From Cryptomeria japonica (lineage: Eukaryota > Streptophyta > Pinopsida > Cupressales > Cupressaceae), in assembly GCF_030272615.1 (NCBI RefSeq), contig NC_081414.1, forward strand, positions 769,797,653 through 769,861,652: 64,000 bases of DNA, written 5' to 3'. Each line of letters opens with the position of its first letter. Position 1 is the first letter of the stretch. The position numbers and the translations under genes were made by a program. The notes below the pieces were generated by a model. That model made no database searches and was not told the DNA's origin. It saw only the letters and a program-made list of their open reading frames with translations. Of the stretch, positions 32,656-43,994 are shown piece by piece.

Positions 32656-34014
32656 CTAAATTTCAGAGTGATTTAATCTTACATACCTAGGTGTATTCAC
32701 TTGCTGCTGTTCTTTAGTCATTGTGGAATTCTCTAATGATGCCAGTGTGACTGGATCTACATTTTGTACCGGTGCACTCAGAGTAGGTTCATTTATGATC
32801 ATCTCAATTGCTGGTTCAGAATCTATAGATCTTGAATTACCTCTAAACTGTTCATCAATCTTCACATTTGCACTCTCAATGATTTTCTGTAATCTCTTAT
32901 TAAAACATCTATATGCCTTGCTCTTAGATGAATAACCAAGAAATATTCCTTCATCACTTCTAGGATCAAATTTACCAATATAATCATCTCTCCTAATATA
33001 ACATTTTCTTCCAAATATTCTAAAATATTTAAGAGTAGGAGTATTACCAAACCATAGTTCATGAGGTGTCTTACCGGTTTGTCCTTTGATGTGAACTCTG
33101 TTGAAAGTGTAAACCGTTGTATTAGCTGCTTCTCTCCAATACACATGAGGTAGGTTTTCTTCTGATATCACGCTTCTAGCTACATCTAGAATTGTTTTGT
33201 TCTTCCTTTCCACAACTCCATTCTGCTGGGGTGTCTGAGGTGCTGATAGTTGTCTTCTGATTCCATTCACTTTAGAGAATGTATTAAATTCCTTAGATGT
33301 GAATTCACCTCCTTGATCTGATCTTAAACATTTGATTTTCTTACTGGTTTCATTCTCTACCATTGCCTTGAATAGTTTGAATTTCCCAAAAGCTTTTGAT
33401 TTCTCCCTAAGAAAAGTAACCCAACACATTCTAGAATAATCATCAATGATTAGCATAAAATATCTATCTCCTTGTAGACTTCTAGTTCTTGTCGGACCAC
33501 ATAAATTAGTATGAATTAAATCAAAAACATTATTGGATTTCTCTAGAATACTCTTAAAAGTTGTTCTAACTTGCTTTCCAAATTGACATTCCTTACATAC
33601 CGGATTGTGAGGTTTTACAATCTTAGGTAAATCCCTTACTTCCTTAGATGAACTAATTTTTACAATGCAATCCAAATTCACATGACAAAGTCTCTTATGC
33701 CATAACCAACTTTCATCAATATGTGCAATCAAACATGTCTTCTCATTGTTATTCAAATGAAAGATATTACCTCTAGTCTTATTATTGGTTGCAATTTCCA
33801 AACTAGTTCTATTCATGATTTTGCATTTGCCATTCTTGAATTGTATCTGAAATCCCTTTTCAACTAATTGACTGACACTCAAAAGATTATGCTTCAAACC
33901 TTCAACATAATAAATGTTGTCAGTATTGTGCGTACCATGAAAATATATAGTGCCTTTTCCTCTAATCAAACAAGCTTTATCATCCCCAAATATTACTAGA
34001 CCTCCATTGTATTC
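32656..34014 (-). pseudogene. Element E protease C-terminus and integrase
   Basis: The longest uninterrupted transposon frame in the window: 437 residues from MIRGKGTIYFHGTHN to RLNHSEI. HHCC domain: LWHKRLCHVNLDC and CKECQFGKQ. DDE core: FDLIHTNLCGPTRTRS (first Asp is Asn), MLIIDDYSRMCWVTFLRE, DQGGEFTSKEF and PQTPQQNGVVERKNKTILD. GKFDPRSDEGIFLGYSSKS follows. TAG at 32656-32658 closes it at the hinge before RT; elements B and J have the same stop there, while A has CAG. Confidence 0.9.
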
Positions 34015-35187
34015 CTAAAAAGTTAAGAATTTACTTTTACCACCAGTCATATGATGTGAACATCCAGAATCAATGATCCATTCATCCCTTTCTTCAATTT
34101 TAGCTGCCAGGGCCTGCTCTACCAGTTGTACAGTAGGTGTCAGTTGATCTTCAGTTATTGCAAGAAAATCCCATCCATTTTCTCTTGGTTCTTCATCAGA
34201 ATCATCAGTAATTCCTTCATCAACATAGTAACATGATTTGTCTCCATTCTTCTTAAACCTGTATCTCTGATATTCAGGGTTAGGCTTATATGTTCTTTTA
34301 GATTCTTCTCTTAATCTTGCATGTCTATCAGGACACCTAGATGCCATATGACCAATTTTATTGCAATTAAAACATTTAAATAGTGCTTTACCTTCATACT
34401 TACTTCCAACTGGACCTTTAGGCATTTTTCTTGCGAATAGTGCTTCAAGTTCTTCCAATTCTTCATTTTCCTTTTTGACATTTTCAAGTTCTCTTACATA
34501 AAGTGTTTTCCAATCTGATTTCTTAGATGATGATGATGATGCTTTGAAGGCTAAATCTATCTTAATTGTAGCAACAAGACCAAATTCCTCAAGCTCAAAA
34601 GCTGAAAGTTTTCTAGCCAATGTATCTCTAGATGTTGATGTATTAGGCATTGTTCTCAATTCATTAATAGCATTTACTTTTATTTTGTATGCCAGTGGCA
34701 ATGCTCTTAAAAGTTTAGAAACAATCTCATCTTCACTAAAGGATCCTCCACAACATTGTATACCCAAAACAATTTCATTAACTCTTTCCATAAAAGTAGA
34801 AATTCTTTCATCTTCTTCCATTTTTAGATTTTCATACCCGACCTGAAAGCATTCCAGTTTTGCAATTTTGATAGTGGTATCTCCTTCATTCAATGTCTCT
34901 AATTTATTCCGAATAGCTTTAGTAGTAGATCGGTCTGATAATCCCATGATTTGCTGATCTGATAATGCACTCAAAAGTGCTTCTCTTGCTTTGCAATCAC
35001 TCTCCTGATCTTTAGCCAAGTTTGGTGGATTAGGTTGACTCTGTGTAGGACCAGCATAGCCATTCTTTGTAACATCCTAGATGTCTCTTCCAATGCAATT
35101 CAGATGTGTCTCCATTATGATCTTCCATATACCATAGTTAGTTCCATCAAGTTTCAGACTGTCCTTCCTGAAATAGTTAGTTGCCAT
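34015..35187 (-). pseudogene. Element E gag and protease N-terminus
   Basis: ATG at 35187 (MATNYFRKDSLKLDG), then YGIWKIIMETHLNCIGRDI and a TAG replacing the Trp of IWDVTK at about 35081. The frame then stays open from 35019 through LSALSDQQIMGLSDRSTTK, LLRALPLAYKIKVNAINE, an intact CCHC knuckle (CFNCNKIGHMASRC) and the protease motif WIIDSGCSHHMTGGKSKF. It ends in TAG at 34015-34017, where element B has CAG. Confidence 0.9.
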
Positions 35188-35230
35188 AGAATCTCCTCAA
35201 GTTGTTAAACTTATGCAAAAATAAGAATTA

Positions 35231-35242
35231 GCTCTGATACCA
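35231..35242 (-). other. Primer binding site of element E
   Basis: GCTCTGATACCA on the plus strand, i.e. TGGTATCAGAGC in element orientation, 2 nt inside the LTR. Confidence 0.9.
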
Positions 35243-35244
35243 GT

Positions 35245-36314
35245 TGTTAGGACCCGAAGGCAACTAAGAGGGGGGAGGTGAATCGGTTGTCAATTAATTT
35301 CAACCCAAATATAACTTAATCAAACTTGATGCATAATACTGGTAAACCAAACTTAATGTCGATTGACAGTTTAATAGTTAATAACAATACTGGTGAAACT
35401 TAATGCATGAAACAGAAAGAGAAATAATATCCACAACACATAACACATATATTTGTATGTGGAAACCCTGTAAGGGGAAAAACCATGGTGGGAAACCTTA
35501 CCCACAATTAGATGATACTACTGCAAATAGTATGTGTGTACAAATGGAGTTTGCACATGCAGAAAGGCCAACTGCCTAGAGCTCACTGCTCAATCACAAA
35601 ATGAGAGTCACATTGACTACAATTGGATGATTAAATCCAATGATAATGTACTGCTCAAAGTAGCATCTCCAATGCTGGATCTAGTACTGGTTAAGCTCTG
35701 ATTGTCTTCTTCATACCTTTCTTGAATCTTCAAATGATGTCTGTGTGAGTAGCTCTACTTATATTCGCATATATCGAATATCACAACCTTATCTCATCTC
35801 CTATATCAATCTCACAATTGAGATCTTACATATATACCAAAACCTAAGACCAAATGTGTAGGTCGGCTTACTAAGAATATTATAGTTAAATCAATTACAA
35901 ATGAATCAATATATGTGATGCATCATGTCGGCTCAATGCATTTACAATAATAACCAATCAATAAATCATCTCCATAATGTGCTATGCTGATCTGGAATAG
36001 ATAACGCATGCCGGTCCATAACCTAGACCAATTTATCGGTAACAACAAATATGCCAACTCAATTATACCAATAACCAAATCTCTAAAACAAGTGTCCAAA
36101 CCATGTCTTCGACATAACCAAGTAATCTCTAGATGATAACAGATCATCCTTAGTGTCGGTGAACAATATAACCTGTTGGTGAACCAGATACTGGTGAATG
36201 TGCATAAGTCACTGAACTTGCTGGTGAACATAACCAAAGATCTCTAGAAAGATAAGTGCTGATAAGTGTTGACATCAATGGAAATAACAATGCAACACAT
36301 CTATAATACCAACA
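35245..36314 (-). repeat. Element E 5' LTR
   Basis: 1070 bp, left edge TGTTAGGACCCGAAGG, right edge AATACCAACA; full-length relative to B. Contains the shared block at about 35455-35505. Confidence 0.92.
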
Positions 36315-36509
36315 TAAAGAACTCCAAAATAACATCTAACAATTCCTAGATGAGTTTTGGCTAAGTGCCAAATCTCTGACTATATCTTCTTTGCAACTTT
36401 GCTCCATTTCCTATCTCAGTCAACTACTGGATCAAGAATGCACATGTGAAACTATGCTACAAAGGATTATTGATCACCACTTGCTCGCATATCAATCATA
36501 CCACACACC
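36315..36509 (-). repeat. Element D 5' LTR, segment 2
   Basis: Stretch between the outer end of element E and solo LTR G. Its edges carry the flanking duplications: GAAAG/TAAAG for E (30300-30304, 36315-36319) and ACACC/ATACC for G (36505-36509, 37745-37749), each with one mismatch. It has no gene content. Confidence 0.65.
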
Positions 36510-37744
36510 TATTGGCCATTTGGAGGAATTGATAATGTGTTGCATTGATGTTTTGTCATTGATGTCAACACTAGTTGTTTTGGATGATTTACCAACACTC
36601 TTTTGGTCCTGGTAGGTTGTGTGGTTTCTGGTTGGTTAGGATCCATCATGATCTGGTATGATCTGATATGTTTTGGTTATGGAATTTTTTTATTCATGCT
36701 ACTCATGTTCATATTCAGTCAGTTGGTTTTGATCTGGTGATTGGATGCTATCCTATTTGCTTGGAAGCTTGGTTTGTGGGTTCGGTGAGGGTTTCACTGA
36801 CAAAGCTTTATTGAAGATCCTTGATTATATGCATAAGTGGTATTTGTGTAGCTTCTAGTATGGATTTAGGATGCTGATGGTGGTCATATTCGAGACTTGG
36901 TGGATTGGGATCATTTCTTTAGTGTGTGGACCTATATTGGGCCCTGATTGATCTAGGTTATGGACCGACTTAATGTAACGTGTGGATTGGAAATCTCAAT
37001 GTGTTTCCGAGATGTCTTATGAGTTGGATATTATTTGGTTGGTCTAAGGCCGACATGTTTTGTAATTATTTTATTGGTTTATTGTCTAGTGGCCGACCTG
37101 ATTGTTTATGGTCAAGGGTTTGTATATATATGATGTAATATTTCATTGTAGATTATCCTAGTCATAGGTCTGGGATATGGATATGTAATGTGTGAATAAT
37201 GTAATATCATTCAGGCAGAGAATTTGGTCAATCATTGGAGATCAAGTTGGGTATATGTAAGAGGATTTAGTCCTCTGGTATTGAGCTTAACCAGAACTGT
37301 ACTCAGGCATAGGAGATGCTATCTTTGCAGTTCAATCATTTCTCCGAATTGTAGTATGGATTTCTATGTAGTGAGTGAGACTCCTTTTGTGATGAGCAGT
37401 GCGGTCTAAGCTATTGGCCTTCCTGCAAGTGTAGACCCCTCAATTTTAATTCACATACCTACTACAAAAGTATTATCTGACTGTGGGTAGGCTTCCCACC
37501 ATGGTTTTTCCCTTTACCATGTTTTCCACGTATAAATATTGGTGTCATGTGGATGGTATTTATTTTCTGATTGTTGTTTATGCTTAATTGGTTTATCTGT
37601 TATTCCAGTATTTGGTTTAAGCATTCCGATATTAATGTTTTGGGTTTTGGTATTAAGGTTTTAAATTCTAAATGTTCTTGTAATCTGTGACAATTGATTC
37701 ACCCCCCATCTCAGTTGTCTTCTGGTTATTTGAACTGTCTAACA
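36510..37744 (+). mobile_element. Solo LTR G, same family as element F
   Basis: 1235 bp from TATTGGCCATTTGG (TGTTGG with one mutation) to CTGTCTAACA. It matches the 5' LTR of F (61296-62517) along its whole length. Flanks ACACC and ATACC (one mismatch) fit a TSD. It has no internal sequence and lies inside the 5' LTR of D. Confidence 0.88.
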
Positions 37745-38121
37745 ATACCAAAATGATCTTCTGCACTGGTCTTATATATCCGCAATCATAAAATAATCAT
37801 TTATCAAGTTAGCCTATTAATGTAACATTTAATCATGAGTCAGGTTGACCGGATCACCAAATCCATGATAAAATGATGTCTCTATGTTGGCCCTATCATC
37901 CCATCCATGATTCATAACACCAAAATCATCGAAAAGATTCCAGACCAAAACAACTTTGTTCAACCTGAAATACTGGTTAACTGGCTACCGATTCACATCC
38001 ACTTCTAGATATCAAGATATGTGATTACCGGATAGGAATCTTAGGATGAGTTGCCATCAGTGACAACCCTAAACCACTAATCAAGCAACAAAATGCACTA
38101 GATGAGTGTCAATTGCCAACA
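37745..38121 (-). repeat. Element D 5' LTR, segment 3 (outer end)
   Basis: The LTR ends at 38121: the minus strand begins TGTTGGCAATTGACAC, a typical copia-class LTR start. The next base belongs to the gag of element I, which fixes D as an insertion into I. Reassembled, the LTR is about 0.93 kb. The matching 3' LTR of D is left of the window. Confidence 0.7.
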
Positions 38122-38233
38122 TAGCATCCCACAGATCTTGATCTATTATCAGATCTTCCATCTTCAACTTCCACATCTCAAAATTACTACCATTAAATTT
38201 CTCCACCTCTATTCTCCCTGACGAACTTGCCAT
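38122..38233 (-). pseudogene. Element I: first 37 codons of a Ty1/copia gag
   Basis: The ATG at 38233 opens MASSSGRIEVEKFNGSNFEM followed by WKLKMEDLIIDQDLWDA, the standard start of a copia gag. The frame is cut at 38122 by the outer LTR end of element D, so the rest of I lies left of the window. The short piece has no stop. Confidence 0.85.
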
Positions 38234-38343
38234 CTAAAAAATTCCTGCAACAAGATTAAAAAGTGTCTTCAGCACAAGCTCCCACTCAAATCTGGATTAG
38301 TTCAAAAAACCCAACGACCCACAACTGAAACCAATGGTGATCA

Positions 38344-38356
38344 GGCTCTGATACCA
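38344..38356 (-). other. Primer binding site of element I
   Basis: Minus strand TGGTATCAGAGCC, iMet type, two nucleotides inside the LTR end and about 110 bp before the gag ATG. The leader between them holds no other feature. Confidence 0.88.
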
Positions 38357-38358
38357 CT

Positions 38359-39213
38359 TGTAAGGGAGTTAAGTAGCATAACAACTTCCTACACTAACCT
38401 TGAGAGGAGGATAATGCAAAAAAAATTAGTTATCATTACAGAAGTTACAAAAACTTAACAAAAATAGACACAATAACATGCATACCATAACACAATGATT
38501 TGCATGGGGAAAACCCTTTCGGGAGAAAAACCCCACACTCCAAAAGTAGCTCAATATAATATTTAGTAATCAATAATAGATTACATTATACTTGTAGAGA
38601 AATATCTTTGCAAGAGTACCACTAATCATAGATTCAGAGGTAACTCAATCACCATAAGACTCTTACACTCAACCTCTATCTCACACACCTCATGTATAGG
38701 AGATACAATACAAGAAATTGTCAAAGGGTATTACAAAACCATGGGCTAAAACCACCCAACAAAGTGTAGCCAACCTTATCTCCCTTCTATATGCCCTATG
38801 ATGTATTAAAACACACATCCACACATGTCACTCCCTTTTATAGCTCATTTATGTGTCAGATGTATTTTATATTTCCTATTTCAGGACTACAAACTTCTGG
38901 AGGCCATAACTTGAGAACTGTGTGTCCTATTGATGAATCGTTTGGAGTATCAAAAACTTCAAGAAGTTCTCTATTTCCTCCTAAGACACTATGAAACTTA
39001 CACCCACTTATCAAGGTATTTGAGGGCCTCTAAAGTCCTCAATATTAAATTTAAACTTTCATTGCACCCCTCCAAAATGGAAAATTTAATATCTTCAAAA
39101 CTAGTGATCTTGCAACGTAACTTTACCAGAATGATTATCTGGCCAACCAAAAGCTTCAGGGATAATTTAGCACCATTTTGTGCTCAAATGAAAAATTACT
39201 ATAAATAGTAACC
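38359..39213 (-). repeat. Element I 5' LTR
   Basis: About 855 bp; the inner end reads CTCCCTTACA on the minus strand. The outer end, about 39213, is next to gypsy RNase H sequence of element K and starts approximately GGTTACTATTTATAG (expected TG). It is unlike the other LTRs except for the shared GGGGAAAACCCTTTCGGGAG block at about 38505. The outer boundary is uncertain by a few bases. Confidence 0.7.
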
Positions 39214-39913
39214 TCATGTAAATTCAAGGTTGAGACACCATTTTTCCCAACAATCTTTATACAAAGGCTTCAATTTATTGAATCCCATTATTGTCACCTT
39301 TATTTGCATCATTAGATTTATTCTTCTTCTTAGTGCATCTGCAACAACATCTACCTTAAAAATTAGGTGCTTCAAGATAAATGTATAGCTATTCATAAAA
39401 TCCATCCACCCTATATGCCTCTAGCTTAGTTGGCCTTGATTGTTCAAATATTAGAGAGCTTGATGGTTAGCATACAATACAAACTCCTTTAGAAGTAGAT
39501 AGTGTCTATGTTTCTTGACTGCTTGAATTTTGGCATAGAATTCTTGATCATCCACTAAATACCTTCTCTAGTTTCCATTCAAATTCTCACTGAAATAAGT
39601 AATTGGTCTTCCTTCCTAGCCCAAGATCGCTTCTATAGCATTAACACTAGCATCACAATCTACCTAGAAGATCTTGCTGAAATTTGGTGAGGCTAGTAAT
39701 GGTTTCTCCATCACCTTTTTCTTCAATAATTCAAAACTCCTTTGTGCTCTAGACATCCACTTCAACTATTTCCACTCTCCCCTTATTGTCTTTGTCATTG
39801 GGGTACAAATGTTGCTAATTTTTTTTGATGAACTTATGGTAGAAACCTTTTATACCATGAAAAGACCTTACCTCTCCAATGTCTATTGGTATAGGCCATT
39901 TCACAATTGCTCC
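39214..39913 (-). pseudogene. Element K: Ty3/gypsy RT-RNase H connection and RNase H, left part
   Basis: Minus-strand translation with frame changes gives AIVKWPIPIDIGEVRSFHGI, GFYHKFIKN, VDCDASVNAIEAILG, GRPITYFSENLN, FVLYANHQAL, YLNNQGQLS, RHIGWMDFMNSYTFILKH and VVADALRRR. These are the RT thumb and RNase H of plant gypsy elements (FVLYTDHEAL, VADALSRR type). It is cut on the right by J (TSD GCTCC at 39909-39913) and on the left by the LTR of element I. Many stops are present. Confidence 0.82.
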
Positions 39914-41442
39914 TATTGGCATATGTGCAGAGTATGATGACATGATGATATTGTATGTTGTCATTGATGTCAATATGCTGAAGAGTGAACCGGTATATTG
40001 AAGTAAGCAACTTGCAAAAGAAAAGGTATGATGCTGTGAACTGGTATATGTGATGCAAGAGAACTAGTATATATGATGTTGTGAACCGGTATATGTGAAA
40101 AAGTGAAGTGGCATGTCTATCCAAGTGAACCGGTATATGAAATGTTTTGTATCAAGGTTTCATATGGTATGACTATTGGTTGGTAGTCTTAACTTCAGGG
40201 TTTCTGGTTGAAGTATTCCAAGCCTGTGTGATTCAACTGATGACATTGTGTGATGAGTTAGCATTGTAATGAAGAACAAATTGTGTTGCCACGTCAGTCT
40301 TGTGCGCGTGAAGGATCTTGCATGAAGGAGATTGATCCTATCTACCTTGAGAATGTGCGAAGTCTCTGTAAATGGTGGAGAATGCATGATGGGTTATTAG
40401 CCTCCAAGAAGCGGTGAAGAATGAATGATGGAGAACATCTTGAGATCTGTTCAAGATTGTTGTAATCAATGCAATGTTTTCAACGGTTAGGATTGAACCG
40501 ACTGAATTTCTTAACCTAAATGTTTAGGGTTTAGGGTTTATGCTACCGACCTACCTTTCCTATAAGGTCGATGTTGTTTTTCATGTTGAGGTTGTTGGCA
40601 AATGTTGTGTGTGTATCTAAGTGCAGAGATACATGATTCTTGCCAGACCAGATAAGAGAATAGATACCCATAGAGTGTGATTGCAGAAGGAAGGAACTAA
40701 AGAAGATCTGCATTGGCATTGAAGTGTTGTTACCAGATCATTGTAATACCTGTTCACCTCTAACCACTTCAACAGTTGGAAAATCCCTTAACAGGGTAGC
40801 TTTAACCGACTTGTTGTAAATCCTTTAACAGGGTGACTCAAAATCATTAAGTTCCTAAAATCCTCTAGCAAGGTAACCTTTAATAGGGTTTAACCCTTAA
40901 CCAGGTATTTTAGCCATCCCTTAACCAGGTGATCCCTAGTAGGATCAGTTCCTAACATAACCTATTGTAAACTCTTTAATCAGACTAGTCTCCTAATAGA
41001 GCGGACTTCAAAAGGGTTCAAAGAACAACTTGTGGGTATTCATCCCCACCGTGGTTTTTCCCAGTTGGGTTTCCACATGAAAAATATGTGTGTTATGTGT
41101 GATGCTTTTCATGTGATGATTTGTTATTCTCTATCAAGCAGTAAAGCATGTTGAACCAATAAGTCTTTACATTTTTGTTGATGTATTACTAGTATATGTA
41201 TATGGGTGAAATGGAAATAAGATGTTAGATTCTATGGAAAGCTAAGAGTTACCGGTTTATGTCAGTCACATTCTTACTATGTTTAACTGGTAGTAATGTG
41301 GTTTGGATTGGTAATATTGCTTGCCAGTCAAGTGCAGTGTTCTCAGTCAAATCAGTTCAAGGAAAAGTGTTTTTGTAAGTCCTGATTCACCCGCCCCCTC
41401 TCAGTACTGGTTTGGTACCAACTGTTCATCATTTATTCATTA
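39914..41442 (+). repeat. Element J 5' LTR
   Basis: Starts TATTGGCATATGTG (the 3' LTR has TGTTGG) and ends GTTCATCATTTATTCATTA. Six copies of a GTGAACCGGTATATG-like motif lie at about 39984-40140. A telomere-like TTTAGGGTTTAGGGTTTA lies at 40523-40540, and the shared block at about 41033-41092. Confidence 0.92.
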
Positions 41443-41513
41443 ATTGGTATTAGAGCCTCTTCCAGGTCCTCTGTGTTGAAAGATTAACCACTTGAGGTAA
41501 AGATCTTACTCTA

Positions 41514-42320
41514 ATGATGAAGAGGGAAGGTCCAAAGTTCAACAGAGACAACTTTAAAATATGGAAGGACAAAATGAAGATATACATCAGAAGCATGGGT
41601 GCTGAACACTGGAGCTATGTTGAGAATGCTTATGTTATCCCTACCGGTACTCTCACTGATGATCAAAAGAGAGAGATTCAGGAGAATGGGAAAGTCATGG
41701 AAGCCCTAATCAGCAGTCTATCTGACATTGAGTTTATTGATGTTCAGGATAAAGAGAATCCCAAAGAAGTATGGGATTCCCTTGAGAATATCTATGGCGG
41801 TGACGAGCATGTGAAACAAGCTAAGGAAGAAAGCCTTAGTGGAAAGTTTGAAGACATGCAGATGGTTGAAGGAGAGACTATTCAACAATATGAAATAAGA
41901 ATCAAAACTGTTGTTGGAGATATCAAGAGTGCAGGTGGTAAAATGGAAGATTCCACTATTGTTAGCAAAGTTTTGAGATCCTTATTACTAGTCTATGCAA
42001 CAAGGGTTGCTGCTATTCAGGAGTTGAGGTATGTAGACAAGACAAAGGTATCCTTGGACTCCATCATTGCAAAGTTAATAGCTTATGAGCTAAATAATTA
42101 TGATGGCAGTATTCAGAAGACCGAATCGGCCTTCACAACATTTGCTGCACCATCTAGAAAAGGCAAATAAGCTAGTACCAGTGGTGAACCAAGACAAAGT
42201 AGAGAAATGGATGATAGGGAGATCCTGATGAAATTTGAAGCTCTTCTTGCCAAGAGACTTCCCAAGGGAACCAGTAAATATAGAGGTAAGCTTCCTTTGA
42301 AATGTTTTTCTTGTAACTAG
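41514..42320 (+). pseudogene. Element J gag
   Basis: The ATG at 41514 opens MMKREGPKFNRDNFKIWKDK. It continues through ALISSLSDIEFIDVQDKENP, EVWDSLENIYGGDEHVK and VLRSLLLVYATRVAAIQELR, a UBN2-type copia gag of a lineage distinct from A/B/E/F. TAA at 42168-42170 interrupts a Lys/Ser linker. The frame continues to the knuckle CFSCN-TAG-IGHIAVNY, with a stop at 42318-42320 and the last Cys changed to Tyr. There are no frameshifts. Confidence 0.9.
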
Positions 42321-43994
42321 ATAGGACACATTGCTGTAAACTACCCTAATGGTGACAACAAGGACAAACCAGAGAGGTTCAAGAAGTTCAAAGGAGGAAA
42401 CTGGAGAAACTGTTTCATAGCAGTTGATGAAGGTGTCACTGACAAGGAATTAGAAGATGAAGAAAATGAAGATATTGTGTTTGTAGCAGTCAAGGAAGAT
42501 GTGTTAGACAAGAAGGCTCTTGTCTCCCGCTTTGATAATTCCAATGAGTGGATTATTGACAGTGGCTGTTCTCACCATATGATCGATGACCAGAGTAAGT
42601 TTCTATCTCTGGAAGAGTATGAAGGTGGTGTGGTTCATTTTGGTAATGATGCACCATGTATGGTAAAAGGAAAAGGGTCCATCTCTTTGAATGGAAGAAG
42701 CAGTGCTGACAATTTGTATTGGGTAGAAGGTCTCAAACACAACCTTTTGACTATTGCTCAACTAAATGATAATGGACTGACTCTGGAATTCAAAAATGGA
42801 GTGTGCAAAATCAAAGGAAAGAATGGTGAACTGATGGCTACCGGTATGCATACCAAAGGTAACCTATTTCAGCTAAATGCTAATGTCAGTACATGTCTAA
42901 TGGCTAAGTTTGAAGATAGCTGGATATGGCATAGGAGACTCTGCCATGTAAACTTTGATTATATTGTGAAAGCTGGTAAGATCAAGGTAGTTAGAGGATT
43001 ACCTATGCTGAGAAAACTGGATAATCCTTTGTGTAGAGAGTGTCAACTGGGGAAAATGTCTTCCTCAACCTTCAAAGGTAAACCTTTCACTATAGACAAT
43101 TTACTTGATCTTGTGCATACTGATTTGTGTGGTCCTATGAAAACTAGGAGTGTGCAGGGAGATAGGTATTTTATGATTCTTACTGATGATTTATCAAGAA
43201 TGATGTGGGTCACATTATTGAAGGACAAGTCTAAAGCCTTTGGAAAGTTCAAAGCCTTCAAAGCACTGGTAGAAAGAGAAAGCGGTAAGAGGATTCAGTG
43301 TCTGAGAACTTATCAAGGAGGATAATTCACTTTTGGTGAATTAAACAAGTACTATGAATAGAACAAAATCAAGAGGCAACTGTCTGCCCCCTAGACTCCA
43401 CAACAGAATGGCCTAGCAGAGAGGAACAACCAGACCGTGGTTGAAGTAGCTAGAACTATGTTGATCCAAGGGAAGGTTGCTCACACATTTTGGAGAGAAG
43501 CGGTGAGCACTGCAGTCTACACAATGAACTGAGTATTCATAAAAAAGGGTAAGGATAAAACACCTTATGAGTATTGGACCGGTAAGACACCAGTGGTAAG
43601 CTACTTTAGAGTGTTTGGTAGCAAATGTTATATCAAAAGGAGTGAACATCAGAGCAAGTTTGATGCTAAATATGATGAGGGAATATTTCTAGGATATTCC
43701 ACAAAGAGAAAAGCTCTCAAATGTTTCAACAATAAGACTTAGAGAATTGTTGAAATCAACAATGTTAGAGTTGATGAAACCTCTGAGAAATCTGAGGAAA
43801 CCAATAGTGAGCAAGTAGGAGATGAACCAGTTGTAACCTTCTTGGAACCGGTTACAAAACAGCCTAGCACTAGTAACAGTGCTCCTACACCGGTAGATGT
43901 TGATGTTGATGAAGATGAGGATGAAGAAGAAAAGCAAGAGGAAACAACTAAAATCATTCCTAGGTATGTAAAGCTGAATCATGATCCCAAGTAG
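42321..43994 (+). pseudogene. Element J protease and integrase
   Basis: In frame with gag. Protease WIIDSGCSHHMIDDQSKF (about 42550) has the D-S-G site intact. Integrase: WIWHRRLCHVNFDYI and CRECQLGKM (HHCC), LDLVHTDLCGPMKTRSVQGD, MILTDDLSRMMWVTLLKD, then TAA at 43323 in place of the DDE Glu (GG-stop-FTFGEL). TAG at 43359 and 43392 (P-stop-TPQQNG) and TGA at 43530 follow, then FDAKYDEGIFLGYSTKRK, TAG at 43740 (other elements have Gln) and an Asp/Glu-rich hinge. TAG at 43992-43994 matches the hinge stop of B and E. Confidence 0.9.

Larger units (their letters stand above)
30305..36314 (-). mobile_element. Element E: Ty1/copia retrotransposon with shortened 3' LTR
   Basis: Minus-strand copia of the same family as B, inserted in the 5' LTR of D (flanks GAAAG and TAAAG, one mismatch). 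The 5' LTR is 1070 bp (35245-36314); the 3' LTR is only 401 bp (30305-30705). The gag-pol frame (35187 to 31042) stays in one phase over about 1,382 codons, with eight internal stops and no net frameshift. The RT catalytic box is mutated to FVAD. Confidence 0.92.

Noticed and set aside
36510-37744. G as part of the 5' LTR of D or of element E
   Set aside because: It matches the F-family LTR from end to end and has its own near-perfect flanking duplication.
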